A DNA stretch of 64,000 nucleotides. Origin: Actinomycetes bacterium (GTDB lineage: Bacteria > Actinomycetota > JAICYB01). The notes beneath the pieces were generated by a model, which did no database searches, was not told the DNA's origin, and saw only the letters and a list, made by a program, of their open reading frames with translations. A program made the position numbers and the translations under genes. The stretch is taken from NCBI GenBank assembly GCA_025934435.1, contig JAICYB010000011.1, forward strand, positions 1-64,000. The letters are read 5' to 3'. Below, in pieces: positions 8,152-15,255 of this stretch. How positions within the stretch are numbered: position 1 is the first letter of the stretch; every line of letters begins with the position of its first letter.

Positions 8152-9330
8152 GTGACGCAAGCTCTCCACGGCATCCGTGTGATCGATTGCGCGACGGTCG
8201 TCGCGGGACCTCGTATCGGGATGTACCTCGGCGACATGGGGGCCGACGTCATCAAGGTCGAGCATCCGGTCCGCGGCGACGACACGCGCCATTTCGGCAA
8301 CGAGCGTGACGGCGTGTCGTTCTACTGGAAGCTTGTTTCGCGCAACAAGCGCTGCGTCACATTGGATCTTTCGAAGGGTGCCGATGTCGCGCGCAAGCTC
8401 TTCTCGACGGCGGACGTCGTGATCGAGAATTTCCGTCCCGGCACGTTCGAACGCTGGGGACTCGCGCCGGACACGCTCCTGCAGGACAACCCACGACTGA
8501 TCGTCGTGCGCGTGACCGGCTTCGGGCAGACGGGTCCGTATTCGAAACGACCGGGCTTCGCCACGCTCGCCGAGGCGATGTCCGGGCTCGCGTCGATCAC
8601 CGGCGAAGTTGGCGGCGAACCGATCCTGCCGCCTGTCGCGCTCGCCGACGAGGTCACCGGCATCGTCGGAACATGGGCGACGCTCGCCGCGCTGTACTGG
8701 CGCGACGCGAAGGGCGGCACGGGGCAGGTCATCGATCTCTCGCTCTACGAGTCGCTCATCCAGCTGCTCGGCCCCCTGCCGATGGCGTGGGACCAATCGG
8801 GGTACTTGCAACCGCGCATGGGCTCACGCATCCCGTACTCGATGCCCCGCAACGCCTACCTCTGTCGCGACGGCAAATGGGTCGCGCTTTCGGCGTCCGC
8901 GCAATCGGTCGCGATGCGTGTGTTCGACGCGATCGGCCGCCCCGACCTCAAGGACGACCCCCGCTTCACGACGATGGTCTCGCGCATCTCGCACGCGGAT
9001 GACCTCGACGATCTGATCGGCACATGGATGTCGAACCACGATCGGGACGACGCCCTCGAGATCTTCGAGCGTCACGACGCCGCGCTCGCCCCGATCTACG
9101 ACGTCTCGGAGTTCATGGACGACCGTCACGTGCGTGAACGCGGTTCCATCGCGACGGTTGAGGACGACGAGTGGGGTCCCGTCCGTATGCAAGGGGTGCA
9201 TCCGCGGTTCTCGCAGACCCCCGGCGAGATCAAGTGGACGGGGCCCTCAGCGCGTGGAGCGCACAACGACGAGGTCTACACCGAGCTCGGATTCGATCCG
9301 GATGAGCTCCGCGAGCGAGGTGCGATCTGA
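8152..9330 (+). CDS. CaiB/BaiF-type class III CoA-transferase
   Basis: A 392-residue enzyme of the formyl-CoA transferase family, which moves CoA between carboxylic acids. Family blocks are RVIDCATVVAGPRIGMYLGDMGADVIKVE near the start, NKRCVTLDLSKGADVARKL, ENFRPGTFERWGL and LIVVRVTGFGQTGPY. The Asp nucleophile of the family is not at its expected place: the sequence reads RPGFATLAEAMSGL, a variant I have seen in family members but whose catalysis I cannot assert. GTG 8152 is chosen because a TAGACT box lies 8 nt before it; ATG 8128 in the same frame would overlap the opposite gene. Its acyl-CoA neighbours suggest CoA activation of an organic acid. Confidence 0.85.
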   Translation: MTQALHGIRVIDCATVVAGPRIGMYLGDMGADVIKVEHPVRGDDTRHFGNERDGVSFYWKLVSRNKRCVTLDLSKGADVARKLFSTADVVIENFRPGTFERWGLAPDTLLQDNPRLIVVRVTGFGQTGPYSKRPGFATLAEAMSGLASITGEVGGEPILPPVALADEVTGIVGTWATLAALYWRDAKGGTGQVIDLSLYESLIQLLGPLPMAWDQSGYLQPRMGSRIPYSMPRNAYLCRDGKWVALSASAQSVAMRVFDAIGRPDLKDDPRFTTMVSRISHADDLDDLIGTWMSNHDRDDALEIFERHDAALAPIYDVSEFMDDRHVRERGSIATVEDDEWGPVRMQGVHPRFSQTPGEIKWTGPSARGAHNDEVYTELGFDPDELRERGAI

Positions 9331-9359
9331 CGCGCTGGGCGACGTTCGTCGGAGCGCTC

Positions 9360-10082
9360 GTGATCCTCGGTCTGTCGATCTCCTTGCTGGTCGTCCGCTC
9401 CGGCGAAGACGAGGTGCTCGAGCGGGCGGCGACGGCCTTCAAGACGCAGACGTCGTACCGGACGCAGATCAGCATCGTCACGAAGACGCCGGCGCCGTTC
9501 GGTCTCCAGATGACCGGCGCCGTCGATCAACGAACGAAGGTCGCGGAGTTCCAGATGCACTTCACCTACCCGGGGACGGCGCGAACCGTGACGTGTGGAC
9601 TGGTCTCCACTGCCGACGCCGTCTACATCCCGGTCAAGGCGAAGAACCGTCCGAAGTTCGGAGGCAAGCAGTGGGTCCGGTCGCCCGTCGCCGGCCTGCT
9701 TCCCATCCAAGGCTTCGGCACGAGAGGCTTCGACCCGAAAACCTTCGCGGATATCCACGACGTCCACCGGTCCGGAACGGGTGTCGTACGCGGCGTTACG
9801 ACGACGACGTATGACGGGACGCTCCATATCGACCGGACGAAGCTCCGCCAGGACGCGTCGTCGGTTCCGAGCGAAACCCCGGTGAAGCTCTGGGTGTCCT
9901 CCGACAACCTCATCCGTCGCCTCGAAGAGTCCGTCGTGACGAAGCAGAACAACCTCACGGTCACGACGAGGTCGACGTTCGATTACTTCGACTTCGGGGT
10001 TCCCGTTCACCTCGTCGCGCCGGCTCCGTCGCAGGTGGATCACGGCGACGCGCAGGCCGCGATCCTCGCCTGTCTCAGCTGA
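9360..10082 (+). CDS. Membrane-anchored lipoprotein-like protein (LppX/LprG-like fold?)
   Basis: A protein of about 240 residues with an N-terminal hydrophobic segment and an outside domain. The composition (two-residue repeats of exposed beta strands, FKTQTSYRTQISIVTKTPAP, WVSSDNLIRRLEESVV) recalls the LppX/LprAFG lipid-binding family of actinobacteria, but no lipobox Cys is seen, so it would be anchored by its N-terminal helix. GTG 9360 gives a very short hydrophobic start; reading the frame from CTG 9327, which overlaps the previous stop as CTGA, adds TRWATFVGALV and makes a more normal signal-anchor. The function is unknown. Confidence 0.65.
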   Translation: MILGLSISLLVVRSGEDEVLERAATAFKTQTSYRTQISIVTKTPAPFGLQMTGAVDQRTKVAEFQMHFTYPGTARTVTCGLVSTADAVYIPVKAKNRPKFGGKQWVRSPVAGLLPIQGFGTRGFDPKTFADIHDVHRSGTGVVRGVTTTTYDGTLHIDRTKLRQDASSVPSETPVKLWVSSDNLIRRLEESVVTKQNNLTVTTRSTFDYFDFGVPVHLVAPAPSQVDHGDAQAAILACLS

Positions 10083-10677
10083 GTAACGCGTCGAGCTCGG
10101 CGAGCGAGTCGATCCGGTGCGTCGCGCGCGCGGCCTCCGGACGTGCGGCGTGGACGAATCCCCACGGTCCGCGACGGATGAACACACCGACCATCCCGGC
10201 TGCCACGGCGGGAAGCACATCGTTGTCGAGACGGTCGCCGACGTATGCCGTCTCGCTTGCCGCGAAACCACCTTCGGCGATCACGCGCTCGAAGAATGCC
10301 GGTGACGGCTTCTCGACACCCCACGACGCGGACGAACCCACGACGTCGACCGGGAGATCGAGCGAGCGGAGGATGTCCTCGATCTGCTTCGACGTGTTGC
10401 CGACGAGACCGAGGCGGAGACCGCGACCGCGCAGCGTCCGGAGACACGGCAGCGCATCGGGATACAGATGCTCTTCGCCGAACCCGTCCCAGCTTTCGTC
10501 GCGCTGCACGTCGAAGATGTCGAAGATCTGTTGGTGGTCTTCACCGCGCTCGATGAGTGCACCGAACACGGCGAAGAAGGTGAAGCGCGGTATGCCGAAG
10601 TGGTCGGCCCAGTGCGTCCACAGGACGGTTTCGTCGACGATGGTCTCGCCGACGTCGAAGAAGACGGCGCGGATCAC
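10075..10677 (-). CDS. HAD-superfamily hydrolase
   Basis: A 200-residue haloacid dehalogenase-type phosphatase. Motif I is FFDVGETIVDE (nucleophile Asp8), motif II GLVGNTSK, motif III Lys in EKPSPAFFERV, and motif IV YVGDRLDNDVL. A cap of about 80 residues (WADHFGIPRF...SWDGFGEEHLYPD) separates motifs I and II. The second motif I acid is Gly, which occurs in many HAD hydrolases of this branch. It starts at GTG 10677 overlapping the GrpB-family stop as GTGA, so the two are translated as a pair. Its end overlaps the forward gene before it by 8 bp. The substrate is not predictable. Confidence 0.85.
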   Translation of the reverse strand: MIRAVFFDVGETIVDETVLWTHWADHFGIPRFTFFAVFGALIERGEDHQQIFDIFDVQRDESWDGFGEEHLYPDALPCLRTLRGRGLRLGLVGNTSKQIEDILRSLDLPVDVVGSSASWGVEKPSPAFFERVIAEGGFAASETAYVGDRLDNDVLPAVAAGMVGVFIRRGPWGFVHAARPEAARATHRIDSLAELDALLS

Positions 10678-11234
10678 GGCGTCCACCCCGTGTCCTCGGC
10701 CCAGCGTTCCGAAGCGAGCATGAGGACGTCCGTCGCCGCGTCTTTCACGTAGCCGTACGTCGCGGAGTCGTCCGGGTACTGCTCGGCAAGCCGAGACTTC
10801 ATCTCGAACCACGCGCGTGCGGCGTGATCGTTCGCCCGCAGGTAATCCCTGAAGAGCAGCGCGTACCGCTGATTAGCACGGCCGCGTTCACGGACATGCA
10901 CGTTGCACAGTCGTTCGTCGCCGGGCGGAGAGAACAAGAGCTTCGCCCACTGGGCGGCATCGCCGCTCCAGGCCGGCGGCTCGTGATCTGTCTCCCACGG
11001 CTGCTTCGCGAAACCGATCGAATGGAACGCCGTCGTGATGTCGTCACGGCGGGCGAGCGAGGCGACCGTTACCTGGATGTCGATGCAATCCTTGGCGCCG
11101 AGACCAGGCACCGACGTCGATCCGATGTGATCGATGCGTACGGCGAGGTCACCGAGGGCACCGGCGAGCGTCGTCCGGAGCGCTTCGAAGTCTTGCGGCC
11201 ACTCCGGGTCGTACGGCTCGAGGCGAACCTTCAT
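10674..11234 (-). CDS. GrpB/UPF0157 family protein
   Basis: A 186-residue protein of the GrpB family, which has a nucleotidyltransferase-like fold. The family signature is RIDHIGSTSVPGLGAKDCIDIQV at residues 33-55, followed by NVHVRERGRANQRYALLFRDYLR. Members are sometimes fused to dephospho-CoA kinase, and their reaction is not established to my knowledge. It is the first gene of a pair with the HAD hydrolase. The start ATG 11234 is 28 bp from the divergent ATG of the acetyltransferase gene, so the two promoters must share this short space. Confidence 0.85.
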   Translation of the reverse strand: MKVRLEPYDPEWPQDFEALRTTLAGALGDLAVRIDHIGSTSVPGLGAKDCIDIQVTVASLARRDDITTAFHSIGFAKQPWETDHEPPAWSGDAAQWAKLLFSPPGDERLCNVHVRERGRANQRYALLFRDYLRANDHAARAWFEMKSRLAEQYPDDSATYGYVKDAATDVLMLASERWAEDTGWTP

Positions 11235-11243
11235 CGGTCAGCG

Positions 11244-11253
11244 GTTGTATCAC
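11244..11253. promoter_or_regulatory. Possible face-to-face -10 pair
   Basis: Forward TATCAC (11248-11253) ends 9 nt before ATG 11263, and the reverse-strand TACAAC (11249-11244) ends 9 nt before ATG 11234. They overlap by two bases. Both miss the final T of TANNNT, so this is weaker than the sites at 8137 and 16614. Confidence 0.3.
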
Positions 11254-11262
11254 ACTGTCCGC

Positions 11263-11742
11263 ATGCCAACCGTCGAGGTTCGCGACTTCGGCCCGGACGA
11301 TCGCAGCTGGGCGTACGACTTCCTCTTCCCGAAAGGCACTCCGTCGCGCATCGCCTCCAAGGGTGTGCTCCACGACCCGCTCGCGCTTCCGGGATTCGTC
11401 GCGTGGCTCGACGACGAACCCGTCGGCCTCGTCACCTACCGGCCGAAGGAGTGGGAGATCCTCACCCTCGACAGCGTCCGAAACAACACGGGTGCGGGCA
11501 CGGCGCTGATCGATGCCGTGAAGGATGTCGCGCGCGAGGCCGGCGCGAAACAGGTCTGGCTGATCACGACGAACGACAACACGCACGCGTTCCGTTTCTA
11601 TCAACGGCGAGGCTTCGTCGTGCGAGAGGTTCGTCCCGGCGCCGTCGATCGTGAACGGGAGACGATCAAGCCCGAGATCTCGCGAACCGGGAACGACGGC
11701 ATCGCGATCCGCGACGAGATCGAACTCGTTATCGACCTGTGA
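11263..11742 (+). CDS. GNAT-family N-acetyltransferase
   Basis: A 159-residue acyl-CoA-dependent acyltransferase. The acetyl-CoA binding loop is RNNTGAGTALIDAV (about residues 74-87), with the usual strand LDSVRN before it and FRFYQRRGFVVRE after it, the alpha4-beta7 segment of the fold. ATG 11263 is the first start that gives the normal GNAT N-terminus (MPTVEVRDFGPDD). The 3' end overlaps the convergent citrate synthase gene by 14 bp. The acceptor substrate is unknown. Confidence 0.87.
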   Translation: MPTVEVRDFGPDDRSWAYDFLFPKGTPSRIASKGVLHDPLALPGFVAWLDDEPVGLVTYRPKEWEILTLDSVRNNTGAGTALIDAVKDVAREAGAKQVWLITTNDNTHAFRFYQRRGFVVREVRPGAVDRERETIKPEISRTGNDGIAIRDEIELVIDL

Positions 11743-12865
11743 CGTAGCGCGCCGACGGACGGAAGATGCGGTTGTCGGCGATCTGCTCGAGCAGGTTCGC
11801 CGTCCAGCCGGCCATGCGGGCGACGGGGAACGTGCAAGCGAAGAGCTCCTCGGGCACACCGGCGTAATCGAGCACCACGCCGGCGTAGAGCTCGATGTTC
11901 GCTTCGCGGTGCTTGTCCGCCTTGCGGTCGTTGAGCAGCTGCACGCCGACGCGTTCGACTTCGAGCGCCAGCGCGACGCGCGGGTCGTTGATCGACCGCG
12001 CGAGCTCACGCAGCACCGTGTTTCGCGGATCAAGCGTGCGGTACACGGCATGGCCGAACCCCATCAGGCGCTCGCCGCGGTCGAGCCGGTCCTTCATCCA
12101 GCGCTCGACGCTCGACGCATCACCGATCGCCGCGAGCATGCTCGGCACGCGGTCGATCGCGCCGCCGTGCAGCGGACCGGACAGCGCGCCGATCGCACCC
12201 GACAGCGCAGCACCGACATCGGCACCGGACGAAGCGATCACCCGCTCGGCGAACGTCGAGTTACAGAACCCGTGATCGGCGGCGAGGATGAGATACGTCT
12301 CGAGTGCATGTACCTGCTCCCGCGACGGGACGACGCCGTTCACCATGTACAGATAGTTCGCCGCGAAGCCGAGGTCTTGCCTCGGCTCGACGATCGCAAG
12401 GCCGCGCGCGAGACGGAACAGCGCGGCGGTCAGCACCGGCGTCAACGCGGCGAGGCGTTCGATCTGTTGACGCGTTGTCGTTTCGTCCTGTTCCGTCCAC
12501 GGGCGGCAGCCGATCGCGACGCCGGCCGCGGACACCGCGGAGCGCAGGACGTCGATCGAACCCGCCGGTCCGAGCGCGGCGAGCGACGGGAGCGCGGCGC
12601 GGAGCACCGGCGGCATGCGCATCGCGTCGAAGACGGCCGCGCGGAAGGCTTCACGATCTTCGGCCGACGGCAGCGCGCCGTTCAGCAAGAGGAACCATGC
12701 GTCCTCGAAGCTCCCGGTGCGGACGAAGCTCGTCGGATCTGTTCCCCGGTAGTGGTAGAAGCCGGCGGTCCCGTCGACGTCGGATACCGACGTGGTCGAC
12801 ACGGCGACTCCTTCGAGCCCGCGCGGCGCGACGGGCAGCTCGGTGCCAAGGCTCGTAACGGTCAT
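11729..12865 (-). CDS. Citrate synthase / 2-methylcitrate synthase family enzyme
   Basis: A 378-residue citrate synthase of the short bacterial type, condensing oxaloacetate with acetyl-CoA or propionyl-CoA. Both catalytic histidines are present, in ALSGPLHGGA and MGFGHAVYR, as is the segment NIELYAGVVLDYAG that holds the catalytic acid region. The N-terminal GVAVSTTSVSDVDGTAGFYHYRG block is usual. A good Shine-Dalgarno (GAGGAG) lies before ATG 12865. The opposite gene, starting 71 bp away, is a frameshifted HTH-citrate-synthase regulator, and a large palindrome lies between them. Citrate or methylcitrate synthase cannot be told apart here. Confidence 0.88.
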   Translation of the reverse strand: MTVTSLGTELPVAPRGLEGVAVSTTSVSDVDGTAGFYHYRGTDPTSFVRTGSFEDAWFLLLNGALPSAEDREAFRAAVFDAMRMPPVLRAALPSLAALGPAGSIDVLRSAVSAAGVAIGCRPWTEQDETTTRQQIERLAALTPVLTAALFRLARGLAIVEPRQDLGFAANYLYMVNGVVPSREQVHALETYLILAADHGFCNSTFAERVIASSGADVGAALSGAIGALSGPLHGGAIDRVPSMLAAIGDASSVERWMKDRLDRGERLMGFGHAVYRTLDPRNTVLRELARSINDPRVALALEVERVGVQLLNDRKADKHREANIELYAGVVLDYAGVPEELFACTFPVARMAGWTANLLEQIADNRIFRPSARYVTGR

Positions 12866-12915
12866 CTGCGCTCTCCTCTCTCGTCACCCGCAGCTTGCGC
12901 CGGACCTCGGCTAGA

Positions 12916-12941
12916 GTCAATATTGAATAATCAACATTGAC
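12916..12941. promoter_or_regulatory. 26-bp inverted repeat, likely operator
   Basis: Arms GTCAATATTGA (12916-12926) and TCAACATTGAC (12931-12941) are reverse complements with one mismatch, separated by ATAA. The AT-rich site lies in an otherwise GC-rich gap between two divergent genes and covers the TTG start at 12937. An operator for the HTH protein encoded to its right is the simplest reading. Confidence 0.6.
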
Positions 12942-14012
12942 TGACTCCACGCGATCCTTGACGGCGGCCCAGGCCGCGGCCCGGCTCGGCGTGAAGCCCG
13001 CGACGCTGTACGCCTACGTGAGCCGGGGGCTGATCCTCCGCCACGTCGCGGAAGACGGTCGGACGAGCCTCTTCGACCCGGCCGATCTCGCGAAGCTCGA
13101 GCGCCGGTCGTCGCGGAGGCGAGGCCGCCCGGCCGACGTGATCGTCGCGTCCGACCTCACGCTCGTCGACATCGAGGCCGGCCGTGTGTTCTACCGCGGC
13201 CTCGATCCGGTGGACGCTTGCCGCACCCGGCGCTTCGAAGAGATCGCCGGGTGGCTCTGGACGGGCAACTTCGACGGCACCGGCGTCTGGCGCTCGCCAC
13301 CCGGCGCCGAGCTGCCGGAGGCACCTCCGCTCGAGCGCGTGCGTTTGTGCGCCGCACGTTTCGCGACAAGGTCGTCGCCCGTCGTGGCCGCCGGTGAACT
13401 GATGTCGAGCCTCGTCGACGCACTTCCGGGGCGGGGTACGCGAGGGACGTTCGCCGAACGACTCTGGACGAAGCTCGGTGGTTCGTCCGGCGACGCGAAG
13501 TTGCTCGACACCGCGCTCTCGCTCACCGCCGACCATGGACTCACCTACTCGTCACTGATCGCGCGCGTCGCGGCCGCCGCAGGCGCGGACATCGCATATT
13601 GCGTCACGGCCGCGATGTCGGCAGCGATCGCTCCGTCCCGCTTCGCATCGATCGAGGCAGCACTCGAACGGGACGAAGCCGTCGAGGATGAACCGGCCCC
13701 TATCGCCGTGGCGATCCGCGCGGTGCCGCCATAATCGCGATGCTCGGAGACGACCACGTCCGATCGCTCGTCGGCGCCGCGCCGAGCGCCGCCGTCGCGC
13801 AAACGGCGCTCGCGTGGTCGTGCGGGATGCGTCCGGGATCGGGCGAAGTCATCTCACTCCTGTCGCGCGTCGCGGGATGGATCGCGCACGTGCTCGAGGA
13901 GTACCGGCGTCCGACGCCGTTCCGTCCGCGGCTCGCCTACACCGGTCCGGCTCCTCGTGCGACGCCGGTCAAAGCGCTCGACGCCGTCCAGGGCTATCTG
14001 GCACGGGAGTGA
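12937..14012 (+). pseudogene. HTH-citrate synthase-like regulator with a frameshift and no catalytic His
   Basis: The N-terminal 55 residues form a MerR-like helix-turn-helix (LTAAQAAARLGVKPATLYAY) and the rest is a citrate synthase-like domain, as in a known actinobacterial family. The first frame ends at TAA 13732-13734. The missing continuation lies in another frame open from 13692: YRRGDPRGAAIIAML matches the family's LYxxGDPRAxxLL block, and ...SRVAGWIAHVLEEYRR is the usual C-terminus to 14012. A one-base loss near the CCCC at 13697-13700 would explain it. Both catalytic His blocks (PLHGGA, GFGH) are absent even when joined. It may be a decaying gene, a non-enzymatic regulator, a -1 slippage product or an assembly error. 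Confidence 0.7.
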
Positions 14013-14023
14013 CGTAACAGCGA

Positions 14024-14029
14024 TACTGT
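14024..14029 (+). promoter_or_regulatory. Probable -10 box of the LLM gene (leaderless)
   Basis: TACTGT fits TANNNT and ends 7 nt before ATG 14037. No Shine-Dalgarno is present upstream of this ATG. Confidence 0.6.
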
Positions 14030-14036
14030 CGCGATC

Positions 14037-15194
14037 ATGAGATTCGGAATCTTTCTCGCACCGTTCCACCCGGTCACGCAGGACCCGAACATCGCGCTGC
14101 ACCGCGACCTCGAGCTGATCCGCTGGCTCGACGAACTCGGTTACGAGGAGGCGTGGATCGGCGAGCACCACTCGGCCGGCTACGAGATCATCGCGTCACC
14201 TGAGGTCTTCATCGCGACCGCCGCGCAACAGACGAAGCACATCCGTCTCGGCACGGGTGTTTCGTCCCTCCCCTATCACCACCCGCTGATCCTCGCCGAC
14301 CGCATGGTCCTGCTCGACCACCTCACCCGCGGCCGGACGATGCTCGGCGTCGGTCCGGGAGCACTCCCGTCGGACGCGTACATGATGGGCATCGACCCGA
14401 TGGATCAGCGTCGCCGCATGGAAGAAAGCCTCGAAGCGATGCTGCAGCTCTTCCACGGTGAGACGGTCACGATGGAGACCGACTGGTTCACGCTGAACGA
14501 CGCGCGTCTCCAACTGCTTCCGTACACGCAGCCGTGCTTCGAAATCTGCGTCGCGGCGATGATCTCGCCGTCCGGCCCCCGCCTTGCCGGCAAGCACGGA
14601 CTCGGACTTCTCTCCATCGGCGCCACGCAGACCGAAGGCTTCAACGTCATGGACAACACGTGGCAGATCATGGAAGAGCGCTGCGCGGAGTTCGGTCAGA
14701 ACGTCGCCCGCGATCAATGGCGCCTCGTGGGACCGATGCACATCGCCCCCACGCGTGAGCAAGCGCGCGAAGAAGCGGCGTTCGGTCTCGCGGAATGGGT
14801 CGACTACTTCGTGCGCGTCGCGGCGCTGCCGATCGTTCCCGAAGGTCTCGACGAATCGAAGCTCGTCGACGCGATCGTCGACAGCGGCATCGGCGTGATC
14901 GGAACGCCGGACGATGCCATCGCGCAGATCGAGCGTCTCGAAAAGCAGTCCGGTGGGTTCGGGACCTACCTCTTCATGGGGAACGACTGGGCCGACCGCG
15001 CCGCGACGATGCGGAGCTACGAATTGTTCGCGCGATTCGTCCGCCCGCACTTCAACTCGAGCAACAGACCGACGACGACCTCACGTGACTACGTGGCCGG
15101 ACGGCGCTCCGAGCAACTCGGCCGCGTCGGCGAGGCGATCATGAAGTCGTTCTCGGACCACGCCGCCGAGAAGGAAGCCAAGCAGAAGAGCTAG
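14037..15194 (+). CDS. Luciferase-like (LLM) flavin-dependent monooxygenase
   Basis: A 385-residue TIM-barrel oxidoreductase that uses reduced FMN or F420. The N-terminus MRFGIFLAPFHP, the segment WLDELGYEEAWIGEHHSAGYE and RLGTGVSSLPYHHPLILADRMVLLDHLTRGR are hallmarks of the bacterial luciferase superfamily. The closest resemblance by memory is to limonene monooxygenase-like and alkane-sulfonate-like proteins, so an O2-dependent monooxygenase using FMNH2 is likelier than an F420 dehydrogenase, but the cofactor is not settled. A Lys/Glu-rich tail ends the protein. It has its own leaderless promoter and no partner flavin reductase next door. Confidence 0.88.
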   Translation: MRFGIFLAPFHPVTQDPNIALHRDLELIRWLDELGYEEAWIGEHHSAGYEIIASPEVFIATAAQQTKHIRLGTGVSSLPYHHPLILADRMVLLDHLTRGRTMLGVGPGALPSDAYMMGIDPMDQRRRMEESLEAMLQLFHGETVTMETDWFTLNDARLQLLPYTQPCFEICVAAMISPSGPRLAGKHGLGLLSIGATQTEGFNVMDNTWQIMEERCAEFGQNVARDQWRLVGPMHIAPTREQAREEAAFGLAEWVDYFVRVAALPIVPEGLDESKLVDAIVDSGIGVIGTPDDAIAQIERLEKQSGGFGTYLFMGNDWADRAATMRSYELFARFVRPHFNSSNRPTTTSRDYVAGRRSEQLGRVGEAIMKSFSDHAAEKEAKQKS

Positions 15195-15222
15195 AGGGCT
15201 TCCGAAGCGGCGGGATGGCGGT

Positions 15223-15249
15223 CAACCTTTTGGGACGACCCACCGTTTC
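15223..15249 (+). promoter_or_regulatory. Candidate ECF-sigma promoter of the sigma gene
   Basis: A -35-like CAACCTTTT (15223-15231) is followed, 16 nt after CAACC, by CGTTTC (15244-15249). An AAC-containing -35 and CGT-containing -10 at 16-17 nt is the general form of ECF promoters. The start GTG 15256 lies 6 nt after this -10, so autoregulated leaderless expression is possible. Confidence 0.4.
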
Positions 15250-15255
15250 CTATCC

